The position numbers and the translations under genes were made by a program. Under the pieces are notes generated by a model that was not told where the DNA came from, ran no database searches, and was given only the letters and a program-made list of their open reading frames with translations. Below are positions 45,301 through 56,954 of a stretch of DNA of 64,000 bases, one piece after another (the stretch's first letter is position 1; each line of letters begins with the position of its first letter). This stretch comes from Closterium sp. NIES-65 (Eukaryota; Streptophyta; Zygnematophyceae; Desmidiales; Closteriaceae): contig CANXME010002322.1 of NCBI GenBank assembly GCA_948144175.1, positions 1-64,000 on the forward strand. The letters are read 5' to 3'.

Positions 45301-45721
45301 ACGCTGTGTCCTTTCACCCGCTCCTCCTCTGCTGTGTCCTTCTTCCTATGCCTCCCCTTCCTGGTACCCTGGCACCACGATCATGGGAGGGTACTCAAAT
45401 TCCATATCTACACGTCCTAGGTCACCCCGTGCTCTTTAGTAATTCTTCTGTTTGCCTTGCTTTTGCTTAATTTGTCTCTGCGTGTTGGTGTGTTGTAGGA
45501 CTTAGTATTTATGTGGTGAATTATCTATTGTTGTTTGTGCCAGGCCTCTTCTGAACCAGGACAGCCTGCCTGTGGCAAGTCTCAATGCTAACCCAAGTTT
45601 GTCTTACAGTTATGATGTGTTATCAAAGGTGAAACCTATGAGTTGAACCTTTAACTAAACTGAAACCTGAAGTGTAACTTGCTCTAATAAGATAACACAA
45701 TGATAATTATGAGAGTGAACT
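42369..45721. other. Interval with a dispersed repeat and no supported gene
   Basis: 42506-42795 is one copy of a dispersed repeat also present at 63697-64000. 44470-44760 is a purine-rich tract. 44850-45120 has a Cys-rich minus-strand frame that could be downstream sequence of the LRR receptor-like gene, but it shows no kinase or other domain. Confidence 0.4.
42506..42795 (+). repeat. Dispersed repeat, copy 1
   Basis: Aligns by eye over its whole length with 63697-64000 in the same orientation. Shared landmarks are ACGTTCATGATTT, CTGCAAGGA, ATGGTTCAAA, TTCCACAACACAG and AAATCAGG(C)C(T)AGGAGAT. Divergence is substantial with several indels. Confidence 0.75.
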
Positions 45722-46988
45722 CTAGCCTATTCCAATATTGCCGTCGCCATCCCCTCCTCCTGCTACCTCGTTGGTGCAGCATTGCTGGCACAGCAGCCAG
45801 CTCAGCAGCAGCAGCAACACGAGGACAGCCACAGTGCCAGCAGCAGCAATGCCAGCCATGGCTTCGCTGAATAAACCGCCCCTCCTTTGGAGGGAGAGGC
45901 GGAGGGTGCATTAGGAGCTGAAGTGGGAGGAGGTGGAGAAGGTGCTGGCGCTGGCGATGAGGGTGCTGTCACTGGGGATGGTGAGGGTGCTGGCGCTGGT
46001 GATGGAGAAGGTTTTGGCACTGTCGATGGGGACAGTACAATAATGGGATCGGAAGATGAAGAAAGGGAAGGGAAAGGGAAATCAGACATGGGGATGGCGG
46101 TGGGCTTGGTGAAAGTGGATGTGGCATCAGGCACATTTTGCACAGTGAGCAGTAGCAAAGAGAGGCATTGACGGGTTTAAACGGGTACTCTTCATTAAAA
46201 GCCAAGCGAAGGCATGCAACAGGATGCGGATGCGTGAGGATGCGGATGCGTGACACTAGGAAATATTGTTCTATGGGTTCCTGATACCTGGAAAAAAAAA
46301 TCTGACACTGAAAAAGCTTGTTGAATGGGTGGCAATGTGGTGTTCATGCACTTGGCATGAGAGCAATGTAAGAATAGGCAATACAAATTGCAGCTACCTG
46401 CGTAAGAAGCGTCTCACCTGGTGGTGGCTTGTCACATGTGGTGCAGAAGGAGCCGCACTGGCTGCAGAAAGCACTTGAAGTGGTCTGTGGGACCACACAG
46501 CTTCTGTAGTCAGGAGGGCATGTGATTGCAGTCGAAAACATGTTCCTGCATGTGCACATGGAGCATTTATAAAACAGAGAATCGGAAAAGGGTTTCAGCT
46601 CGAAGTGAAACGCTCTGAGGTTGCTATTGGAGTTGTATGGAACACATTGCAATACTCTACTATGCCAAGGTGTTATACAGGCTGAAAACAATGACGAACC
46701 ATACATTTGTATATAACCGCCTTTTGAAGACGGCTTGACGTGGAGGTTTGGGTTGGGCCAGTCCAAGTTAGGTCCTTGTGTACCTCCTGCCTGTGGCCTT
46801 AAACACTCTTTGGCTATGGTACACCACTGGAAAACCTTGTATACCTCCTCTTCATGAAATGCTCCAAGGCTGCTATGATGGACATTGCAACACTTGAGCA
46901 TGCTAGAATGCCTTACAGGTATGTAAGATTAGTGAGACTTCCTATTGCTGGTGGGAGTTGGCCAGTGAGGTTGTTCTGGCTGATGTCA
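45722..46988 (-). CDS. 3' part of an LRR receptor-like gene (LRR, Cys-rich cap, Pro-rich stalk, membrane helix)
   Basis: Exon 46988-46917 is exactly 72 nt and encodes one plant LRR (DISQNNLTGQLPPAIGSL), the standard repeat-per-exon unit of LRR receptors. Exon 46545-46418 encodes a Cys-rich cap with SCVVPQ and FCSQCGSFCTTC. A third region (46158 to about 45880) is a Pro/Ser/Ala-rich stalk (PSPSPAPAPSPSPVTAPSS), like arabinogalactan-protein or extensin linkers. Then, in another frame, 45859-45722 encodes a strong membrane helix (GTVAVLVLLLLLSWLL), a CCxxCC-type Cys cluster and a stop. The shift between stalk and helix needs a small intron or marks a frameshift. No kinase follows. Upstream LRR exons should lie above 47000, but I could not identify them. 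A cell-surface recognition role is inferred from architecture. Confidence 0.6.
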
Positions 46989-47269
46989 CTGCAACGGATG
47001 GAAATGACAAACAAAAGATGTATGAGACACAGTCAGGGCATTGCTAACAAGTTTGCCATAACTCCTGCTCACACCTTTCCCTTCATTCATTCTTACCCCA
47101 TCTCCCCTAGCAGCACCTTCTGTGAATGGCAACAGGCTGCAAACACAACGAGAGGAGCTGGATTTCCAGAAAGACTACCTGTAATATTACTAGAATGCAA
47201 TATTTGCACCACGAGTGAAAGGTGGGCACGAAAATAAACAATGTGTTCGAGGAATTATGTATGTGTGGG

Positions 47270-47490
47270 ATGTGTAGGACGAGGTATGGAACGGGGTATG
47301 GAACGGGGTATGATACGGGGTATGGAGCGGGGTATGGGACGGGGTATGGGACGGGGTATGGGACGGGGTATGGGATGGGGTATGGAGCGGGGTATGGGAC
47401 GGGGTATGGGAGGGGGTATAGGGTGATGTATGGATGATGTACGGTATGGGATGAGGTCTGGATGAGGTGTGGGATCAGGTGTGGGATGTG
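47270..47490. repeat. 12-bp minisatellite (GGGGTATGGGAC)
   Basis: About 14 units plus degenerate extensions. Open in several frames (GMGR or TGYG repeats) only because the period is divisible by three. Confidence 0.93.
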
Positions 47491-49492
47491 GCATAGAATG
47501 ACGTGTGGATGAGGTGTGCACATGCATAGCTGCCTCGACACTACTGTTCTCCACTAAAATTCAAAGACATGCCATCTAATGTTGCCCACATATAGACTAC
47601 ATCAACCATAAGCCGAAGAGATTTCTATTTGGGATGTTAAACATCCTCACCTTCTCCAAGTTTCTTCTGTCAAATCCGCCAGCCTTACCTCCCTTCACGC
47701 CATGCCATCATGACAAGGTGACTGCTAGAAACAGCTGAGGGGAGATCAAGGGAGTAGGGGAAGAGAAGGTGTGGTCAGATGAAGATTCTTGATCAGCAAA
47801 TGGAGTGCATGCAAGTCCTCTCTGCTGCCACCATCATTCAACCACCAAGAAAGTGGGGGAGTCGTGTTTGGGGGGGAGGGGGGAGAGGGGAGGTGCGTAG
47901 CGGGGGTAGAGTGAGAGAAATCGGTGAAAAAACTTAAAGAGAAGCACAGGAGGGTTAGAAGGGCATGGAGGGGAGAATCGAGTGACAGCAGATGGTCATA
48001 ACGTAGGTGATGGTGGGCGAGAGGGAGGGGTGGTGTCTGAGGGTGCAATGGCTATGGTGATGCTGCGTGGCTGGAATGGTGGGAGCAGATGGGAGGGTGA
48101 TGGAGGGCAGAGGAGGAGCACCTGAGATGGGGACAGCTGGTTTATGCAGAGGATGAATGGGGTCATCAAGGTCAACAAGGATGAATGTCACACAAGCTGC
48201 CCAGTGCAGCACCACACCGCTGCCGCTACTGTTGAATCTGCGCTGGGCACTTGGGGGAAGCGCAGGGAGGAGGAGGCGGGTGTGGGCATAATCACAGAAA
48301 GGAGGAGGATGGCGGCGTCCGTGAGTACCGCATCACAGGTGTGAGCAGCCGTGCCCATGTTTCTCCCGCCTATGCTGCCCGTGCTGCCTATGCTGCCTGT
48401 TCCTGTTGCTGGCCGCCATACTCCCTCCTTGCCCCTGTTACCCCCCTCCCACCTGCCGCCCCTGTGCCTCTGTGCATGGATCAAACTGCCACTTATGCAT
48501 GCTCCCCCCCATTTTTTGACCCAAGCACCCCCCCCTTCCCCCGTGCTCCCGTGTGGTGGGAGAAGACTGCAGACACGTGGTGCGGACGTGGCGTAGGGGA
48601 CACAAACAGGGGTCGCGCATGCGCGAAACATACTCAAGGCGTGGGGGAGGACAGCCGCCACCATCCGCGCCACCAAGGCCGCCAATATGCGCGTCCGACC
48701 CTGCTGCTCTTGATCCTCCTTTCCTTCCCCACTTCCTCACCCGCCCCCCTGCAGCCAACTCTCAAGCTCGCTGCCCCCCACTCCTCTATCTGCCTGCCCC
48801 CACTTCACCCTGCAGCTCCACTGGACCCGCCACCGGTCTACCTGCGCTGCCCGTGGTGCTTGCGGCGTCCAGGCGAAGCGGCCCCGAGGAGGAGCAGAAT
48901 GCGGGCACGAGTGCTGCGGGGCTCACTTGGGCGGACCGCCGCACGGCACAGAGTGGCGCAACAGGGAGAGCAAGGGGTAGGAGGAGGGACACGGGGAAAC
49001 AAGAAGGAAAGGGAGTAACGCGGTTGGTGAGACGGAATGGTTTAAGAGCAACGGAGAGCACGGATCTAGGGTAACGTCTCTATGCACAGCGATTGGAATG
49101 GGGAGCAGAATGCGGGACGCGGGGAGGCAAAGGGCTTTCGAGGCGCCAAAAGAAGCGCGAAGAGAGCGGGATGGGGAACGGAGTGAGTGGTGTGGGCAGG
49201 AATCTTGTCGGATCAGCCTACGTGCACACTGGGGTGAGTGAACTCAGTGCGACAGACCCCAGTGAGTCAGACCTCAGTGCGACATACTTTAGTGCGACAA
49301 ACGTCACAGATCCAGCGCGCTGCCTTGTGTGGAGCGATAGTCGCATCGCCATGCCGAAATTCTTCCAATAGGGTGACCACTAGGCAATTGATATGTTATC
49401 TGAATAATCACTGCACTTCAATGTGATGTCGCACTGTGAAGTGCAAAACAATATTGATACAAAAATCATAGCGAACCGACCACAAACTGACT
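47491..49492. other. Interval with no supported gene
   Basis: 47700-48010 resembles 39540-39790. 48340-49010 is C-rich on the plus strand, with overlapping Pro-rich frames and no consistent splice pattern. Nothing assignable. Confidence 0.4.
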
Positions 49493-49574
49493 CGTGCTCA
49501 GCAAAATTCGAACCTGCGCGGGCAGAGCCCAACAGGTTTCTAGTCTGTCCCGATAACCACTCCGGCATGAGCAC
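49493..49574 (-). tRNA. tRNA-Ser, anticodon AGA
   Basis: On the minus strand the 82-nt segment folds as a class II tRNA. The acceptor stem is perfect (GTGCTCA with TGAGCAC), with discriminator G. The D arm has the GAGTGGTTA typical of tRNA-Ser. The anticodon loop CTAGAAA gives AGA, the extra arm is long (TTGGGCTCTGCCCGC), and the T loop is GGTTCGAAT. The anticodon stem has one A-C mismatch at its base and the T stem contains two G-U pairs, so the copy may be slightly degraded. No intron and no encoded CCA, as expected for a nuclear gene. Confidence 0.85.
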
Positions 49575-51675
49575 ATATGTCTATGAGAGCAGTAGCCACA
49601 TTACTACTCTTACCAGCACATCTGCTTCTCCTTTTGCTCTACCCTGGGAACCCAGTAGCCCTGCCTAACCTCACCTCATCTTCTCGTCCATCAAGACGAA
49701 AACCGACGGCATGCAACAGGCTCACTAGTAGTGATGGAGAAGAACATAGGCCCACTACTAGTAGTAGCAGACATTGATGTGGGAGAGGAAGGTGCGGAGC
49801 TGGGAGGGGTGGGGAAGGAGGGTTGGGTGGGAGGGGGTATGGAGTGGAGAGGGGAGGGGATAGTACCTTGGGCCTGGATGAACAGTGTGCCCGCGTTGTG
49901 GGGTCCCAACTCCATGCAGTGGGGCAGACGTGGGTCTAGGAGAAGCAGGTGCGGTGCAGATCTGGGAGGGAATGAGGCGGAGGGAAAGGAGGAAAAATGG
50001 CAGTGGCTTGTGAGAATGATGTGGGAGACAGTGCCATAAGGGTGCGAACGTGTGGTCCAGGAGTCCGTATAAAGGAAGCCGATGCAGAGCTAGGGTGGAG
50101 ATGTGGGAGAAAGTGCTGTAGGGGCTTTTTTTCTCGGTGTATGGGACGCAGGTGTAGAACTGGAACTGGTCGGGGAGGGGGGAGAGGGGGGAGGGAGGGG
50201 GGGGGGGAGGTTGGGGGAGGGGAGAGCGGGAAAGAAGGGTGGAAAAGCGGGGAAAGCGGAGGAGCGGGTAGAGGCAGATATGAAGGAGTCACAAGGCGTT
50301 GGTGTAGGACAGGAATCACACATGCGATTCTGGATGGATGGGGAAAGGGGGGTTGCGAATGGGAGTTGGATGGAAAGAGGAAATCAGAGTTTGGGAGGGA
50401 GGGGAAGGTAGTTGAGGGAAGATGGCGGAACGGGTCCCACCTTGGCTGCAACCAGCTTCTTAACTCACCTGTCCTGCTGTGACCTCCCTCCAGCCATCTC
50501 ATCCCCCAGCCCAGCCACTTTCACCCACTCCTCACCGAATCTCAGCAACTCCCACCTTGGTGGCGCCCAGCTGCTCAATGCCACCATTCACTTCACTTAT
50601 CGCCTGCGCATGACTCAAGAGATTCCTACACGCGACTCCTCGTCCCGAACCGACTCTCGCCTTGGCGAGATCCAGCTTGTCAACCGCCCCCGGGCCCCGT
50701 CCACCCATCGTTAACACTCCAGGCATCCCCTATGGCCTCCGCCCGCCCCAGCAGCACTCCCCATCCTCCTCCCCTTCACCCCGCCTTCACTCCCCTTCCA
50801 CCTCCCTTCACTGATCTCTCGAGTGAACCTCCCACACGCCCCTAACCCACAGATTCCGCTCACCGACTCTCACATACATACCCACCCATGACCAACTCTC
50901 ACCTTCGTCATCCATCCGAAGCCACAAGAGCAGTAGATATGCCGAAGTGGCACGTGTGAGCAACCATGCGAAGCTCGGGACCTGGATCTTACTTCACTTC
51001 TCATTGTGTGCTTTCGACCTCAACTATATAGACCTGTGGGGAGGTGGGAGCAGAGGCGCGGGGATTGAGGACAACATGAGCGGAAAAAGGGGGGGGGGGG
51101 GGGGTTGGAGGGTGACGTGGGGGAAGGGGGAAGAGGCAGAATGGGAGAGAGAAGATGGAGCAGTAAATAGGGACAGGGGGAGGTCAGGAAACCAATAGCA
51201 GCGGCAGTAACTGTTGCAAAAGGTGGATGGCACAATGACGCCTCAACAAGCTGTGCCACGTGGCATGCGACAACTGAATCTCCTTTATCCGTCCAATCTT
51301 CCCCGCACCATCATCCCTTCGCCTTTTACTTTATGCATCATAAAATGTCCCATTAACCATATCTGTCACGTCAGTAGTAAATAGCTCTAATGTAAGCACC
51401 GGACTAAGCGTCTTGCTGCTGTGACGCCATGCGTTGAATGCTCAGTGAAACACAGAAAGCGCAGCTTACCATCAGCATTACTCCGTCCTTCCAACCCCTC
51501 CAACGAAATCCACCGCATCTTCGACGCCCCAACAAAAAAGCTTGAACAGGCCGAGGCGGCCTCGGTGCATACCGCCTGTGCATGCGGCCAAGTCGCCATC
51601 CTATCTCAGAAATCCCGCGAATGGGTGTCGCGATTTGCCTGAGCAGGCAACAGGGACCGCCGAAGGAAGGCTGCA
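49575..51675. other. Interval with weak coding-like segments
   Basis: 50493-50712 (+), after a CCCTCCAG acceptor, has a protein-like frame (LLNATIHFTYRLRMTQEIP) to a stop. 51440-51640 (+) has another (NEIHRIFDAPTKKLEQAEA). Neither shows a domain or joins to neighbours. Purine-rich tracts at 49780-49860 and 50170-50230 and a G run at 51092-51103 are low complexity. Confidence 0.35.
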
Positions 51676-52086
51676 TCACTTGTGCGGCGTCGCACTAGCA
51701 TCACCAGCTGCAGCAACAGCAGCAGCTGCGCGCCGTCGCGGCGCGAGGCGAGAGCGAGCAGCAGCATTCGCAGCAGCAGCGGCGGAAGCTGCGCGCCGAG
51801 CAAGGCGGGAGTGCGCGATGTGGGGAGAGTGATAGTTGTCTCGAATGGACTCGAGTCTGATAATGCCGCAACCTAGCAGCGGCTGGCGACACGGGCAGGA
51901 GGACGAGTCGTTGCTGTAGCTGCTACTTGAAAATAATGTCTGTTTGTGGCTGCAGGGGCTATTGATGGGACTAATAGTGGATTGAGTTGACGTCGACGAA
52001 GACGCTGGCGACGATTCCGCCAACGCGACGATGGAGCGGACGGAAAAGCGGGTACGGTTCCATAGACAGCTCGTAGAAACCGCCAT
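51676..52086 (-). CDS. Possible N-terminal exon with transit-peptide-like composition
   Basis: A 136-codon frame starts at ATG 52086 (MAVSTSCLWNRTRF) and is rich in Ser, Arg and Ala with few acidic residues, as in plastid or mitochondrial targeting peptides. It then runs into Ala/Arg-rich low complexity. No downstream exon or mature domain was found. It could be chance coding in a GC-rich repeat of GCAGCAGC type. Confidence 0.3.
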   Translation of the reverse strand: MAVSTSCLWNRTRFSVRSIVALAESSPASSSTSTQSTISPINSPCSHKQTLFSSSSYSNDSSSCPCRQPLLGCGIIRLESIRDNYHSPHIAHSRLARRAASAAAAANAAARSRLAPRRRAAAAVAAAGDASATPHK

Positions 52087-54983
52087 GGATTTTTCATGCT
52101 TGAGGGCGTGGACTCGTGAACTGAGAAGAAGCTATGCACGGAAGGTTCAAAAATAGGGTTGGAGTGCTGTGATGATTATAGAACAGAGATTGATATGACA
52201 AAATGTGTGATTCAAAAGCCCCTTTTACAGTACACGTTCACAACCTAGCTTAGCGAGATTCGTGGTGGCGAGGTTTGGGCAACGGCGAAATCGAAAGGTT
52301 CGGAATCGACTCGACTCAGCTTCGGTTTCGTCAACTCGGCCGAGCCTGATCCCCGTCATGTTCGGGGCTTCGTCCGATACCTAAAATGACGCCACCAAAC
52401 CAAAATCAAACCGAACGCACAGACCGAAGTTTACGCATACCAAACCAAAGGCCTTCCCAGGAACCAAAATGCCAGCCAAGCTTGGCGTGACAGACGTACA
52501 CATTTTGCTTCGGCACGGCAAAGCCGGAGTAGGTGCTAGTTTTTCACGAATCGGAACCTCGTACTCTTCGGTAAGTCGCACAATGCGGCAGCGACATGAA
52601 CATACTCAGTAACCCTATAATGTTTGCTTCCACGAGGCAGAACGACGCTCAATCAGAAAGCTTACTAGAATCCATTCGCTGACATCCGATCTTTTCGCGT
52701 TCGAGGCTCTAGGCTCTGCTGTGCATTGTCAGTCCATTTTTTTGGCGCCTACGAATTGGTCGCTGTGCTTCGCTGTCGGTTCTGCCAGGTTCGGTCGTCG
52801 TGATGGGTGCTTTGAGCTGTAGGCTCGGCGCGCTTATGCTCTCCATGCAATCCGCAGTGTGACTATTGACCCCTCCCAAGGTCCGTTATTGCTTTCATGT
52901 CGCCTGGCTGAATGTGGTGATGTGTCGCCATCATCTTGCTGTCGTTCGCCTTGTCTCGCCACCATTTTCGAGTTGTCACGGCCATTTCGATATGTCACAC
53001 TCATTCCGAAAGCCACGCCCCCGTTTCACCATGTCGCGCCGCCATCCGCTCAGGCGACGGTGAGTCGCACTTGCACCGCTTGCATTTTCTTGAGAATGCG
53101 CTCCCTGCATGCTCTCCGCGCTTTCGCCTAGAAGTACGAGCGGTGTTACTAGCATTACAGGCCGCGCGCGCGTCTAGTGCTAAGGCGCGACTGGGGGCCG
53201 TGGCTTCACGCGGTCAGGTGGCTGTAGGCTCCTTGAGTCCTCTACAAAATTCGGAACGGAAAAAGAATGCAAAAAGATTGCTGGAGGAGTGTTTAATGTT
53301 TTCCCCTGCCATCAATGCTTGTGGTTTATCATGTGGAATGCTCAAAAGTGCAGGTTTGTTAGAGGAGTGCTTGAAAGGTTTGCCTGACCAATCTTCATCA
53401 GGCTCGGCAAGGAGTGCACCAACATCCTCCAAACATTGCTCATCCTCGCTAAAGAAACTTGTCAGTTGTCGTATTAGAGTTTCTGTAACGAATAAATAGT
53501 TTCATATATTTCTGAGTATATAGAAACACCATAAAAATGCAACACATTTTACAGTCCAAGAAATTATGTTTACCGCAAACAGCAAAATCGTGAGTCATGG
53601 ACCGAAACCAGCAATCCAAAGCTCTTACATTACAACTCATGCCATACATAAAGAAAAGTCAAAATCACACCACCTAGTGTGCCTTCCCATAGACAAAACA
53701 ACAATCACCTAATATCCTATTTATATAGCTGCTTACATCACGCTCCACACAGCAGCTATGTAACATGCAGTAACTACCAGGTTTTTTTTGGCGGGACGAG
53801 GGTCCTGCAGAAAGCGCAGCAGAGTTAGGTCGACATAGAACCAGCACGCTATGTAACGGGCGACAAAAAAACCTCAGATGAACCTACCGATCATGGATGC
53901 CATTGACCACCTCGGAACTGTATCTTATGAAACGCCTCGAAGAACCGTGATTTGTTCGGCAATAAGATGGCAATAAGACTTAGGGAAAATATAAGCTTTG
54001 ATTAAACTTTTTAGACGCGTGGCGATAGTCAGAGAAGTCGCTGGTATAGAGCGTTGTCACACGCGCTGGTATTCTGCAAAGAAACACGTACTCACACTGG
54101 CGTAGTAGACAATGCGTTTTTGGGTAAATCAAAAGCTCACCTAACCTGATCATGAATTTACCATCAGGAATAGGGCGTGACAAGGTAGCCTGATCGCGAG
54201 CTTCATGCGGCGAGTCAAACTTCAAAGCGTAAACCGTCCGCCCAGCAGTCTTTCACTAGCCTGTAAGAGGGAGGATGCAAAAACAGAAAGACACACGTAT
54301 TAAGAACGCGCATATGGGGCAAAAACGGGTGGGTTGGAGCAACCGGAGGACGGAGGAAGCTGAGTGAACAAAACGGTGCACGAGATTGTAAGACGTGAAA
54401 TGAGCAGGTTCGATCTGTGGACTGGGTTTGAAGGTTGAGGGGAGCATCTCACGCACTAGAAGGTGGCAGGGCAGTGTGGTGTTGTGTCGCACGTGCGGAT
54501 CCCCAAAATCGAGAAAGGGTTGGCGAGATCATTCAACATTTGGGAAAGATTTCGCTGCGTTGTGTTCTGAGGGAACCTGACGAAATTGGCGAAATCGAAA
54601 CCCTTGGCATTTTGGGTTTCTGTTCGCCTCACTAAACCACACCCGCTCTGTCACATCTGAATGTGACACCGCACCTTCAGACGCGACGCAGTTTTCTGAC
54701 GCGTCAGCAAAACCTTATCTGATTCAAGTGTCGCTATAGTTTGTTCGGTTATAACACCACTAAACCTCCGTCGATGCAAGTTCAAATGCCAGATTCATGC
54801 AAGCTTGGCACCACTGTACACCCAACACAACCGAAGTATATTCGATGTACTAGCACAAGTTAGCACGTGTGGGACGGTTTGGAAGCGAACTACTAGCGGC
54901 TGTAGAGACAATGGGGAAGGGGAGACATTGTTCACCTATCCTACAGCAAAGGTTCAGCACTGCTTACCCTCCTAAACACTGTT
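52087..54983. other. Interval with weak coding-like segments
   Basis: 53214-53499 (+) encodes a protein-like stretch (KRLLEECLMFSPAINACG) ending in TAG. 54225-54130 (-) encodes KFDSPHEARDQATLSRPIP before a GTTAGG donor-like site. 52250-52600 is rich in TTCGG/ACTCG words. None can be assigned. Confidence 0.3.
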
Positions 54984-56699
54984 TCACGTAACCCTAGTCA
55001 TTGCTCGTGCAAAGGTTAGTGTGCAAAGATGGGGAAAACCGAGATTTGGGCATGGTATGTGGCGTTGTGAATTTTGTAGAGTCACCGAGACCTGATGGCG
55101 TGGCATATGGCGGGGCCAAACCCGTGGTTTAGTTTGGCTCCTGGACGCAAAAGCAGATGATCGTAGTAGCGCGGCTCGGCTGCGTGCTTGCCATGTCCTG
55201 CTGTGGTGGCAGTTGGTACGGCGAGCACGCAGCGGCGTTTCACGCGTAGCGGCGTAGCTGAAGCTGAGGTGGGCGGGCGTTCCCAGTGGCATGACAGCGA
55301 GCGCGAGAGAGCTCATTCCCCCACGCAAGGCGCACTGCGGACCTGACAGCACGCGATGCCTAGGGGGGCTGCGTCGGTGGGAGAGCTAAGGGCCGTGAGG
55401 CTGCCTTTACGGACGTGCCGCGTATGTGCTTGTACCTTGTCGCTTGGGGAGCGCATCGTTGCTTTGTGCATCTTCGCGCTGTGTATCGTTGCGCTGTGTA
55501 TCGTTGCGCTGTGTATCGTTGCGCTGTGTATCGTTGCGCAGTGTATCGTTGCGCAGTGTATCGTTGCGCAGTGTATCGTTGCGCAGTGTATCGTTGCACA
55601 GTGTATCGTTGCGCAGCGTATCATTGCGCAGTGTATTGTTGCGCAGTGTATCGTCGCTCAGTGCGACTGAGTCAACCCCCCTATGGACACCCCCCTGACT
55701 GTCGAACTGTGCTTGTCATTGAATACAAGTGGTACAGCAAAGTCAATGGTAAAGAACCAAGGTAAGAACGCATAAGCCAACCTAAGCAAAGAATAAAGCC
55801 CTGACAGGTATGTGCTACGAGGGGGGAAGGAAATGAAAAAGAGGTGGGGGGAATGGGGGTGGTGTCATGGGGAGTGGAGGTGCTCGCTCTCTCCTGCATC
55901 CTAGAGCTCTCCCTCTGCCTCGCTTCTGCCTTCCCCTCCCCTCTCCCGGTTTCATTAACTCCCCTCCCCCTTCCCTATCGTTCCCCCCTGCCGCTCTTAC
56001 TAAGCGCAGACCCATCTCCTGCCCCGCCATGCTCCCACTGCTGCTGCTCACCTGATTCTGCTCGCTCTGGATGCTGGCGGCGGTGTGGCAAATACAGACG
56101 GCAGGCTGTGAGTGCGCCCGAGCGGGTGGTGAGGCAGCATGGAGTGGTATGGGAATGGGGTGGTATGGGGTGATGCAACGGAATGGGAAGGTATGGGGCG
56201 GTGGGGCGGCGGCATGCCCGGGTGGTGTGAGATTTTCCATGCAAAGATTCTCAATGCCACTGTGACTCTCTTTCACCGCGTTCTTCAGAAGCGCTCTAGC
56301 CGTTGCGCATGTCCTGCAACGGTCAATCGCTCTCCTGAACGCACAACTCACCCTTAACATCCTTGTTCCACCTCTCCCTGCCCCCTCTTTGCCTCTCCCT
56401 GCCCCCTCTTTGCCTCTCCCTGCCCCCTCTTTGCCTCTCCATGCCCCCTCTTTGCCTCTCCCTGCCCCCTCTTTGCCTCTCCATGCCCCCTCTTTGCCTC
56501 TCCATGCCCCCTCTTTGCCTCTCCATGCCCCCTCTTTGCCTCTCCATGCCCCCCTTCCTATGCTACTACCCTGTTATCACCCTGCCTTCCCTCCTTTCCC
56601 TCCCTTTCCTCCCTCCACTCCCTCTTCTCATCCCCTCTCCCAACAACCCTCACTCATCTGTCGCACAACCCTCTTCCGGTCCCTGCGTGCCCCCATGCC
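54984..56699. other. Interval with two short arrays, no supported gene
   Basis: 55470-55670 is a 15-bp array (TGTATCGTTGCGCTG, about 13 units). 56365-56555 is a 21-bp pyrimidine array (CCTCTTTGCCTCTCCCTGCCC, about nine units). The latter lies just upstream of the LRR receptor-like pseudogene. Long frames through both follow from periods divisible by three. Confidence 0.7.
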
Positions 56700-56954
56700 C
56701 CTCCCCATGTGGATTCCCTCCCCCCACACTCCACCGTGCCCGCTGACCTCCGTGAGCCCGCGGCTGCACCCCCTGCGTCCAACCCTCTCCGGCCTTCGCT
56801 GGCAGTCAAGCTGTTCCGCAGGCGCTGGCGGCATGGGGGCAGCTTGGGGGCGGCTGGCAGGCGTGGTCGGGCAGCAGTGACTGCTCAACCGTGCAGGGCG
56901 TCACATGCGATGCTCATGGCAAGGCAACGCAACGTTGTCTCCCTGGTACGTGAG

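Noticed and set aside
46900..47240. Plus-strand open frame antisense to the LRR exon
   Set aside because: The minus strand has an exact 72-nt LRR exon with donor and acceptor; the plus frame is a shadow.
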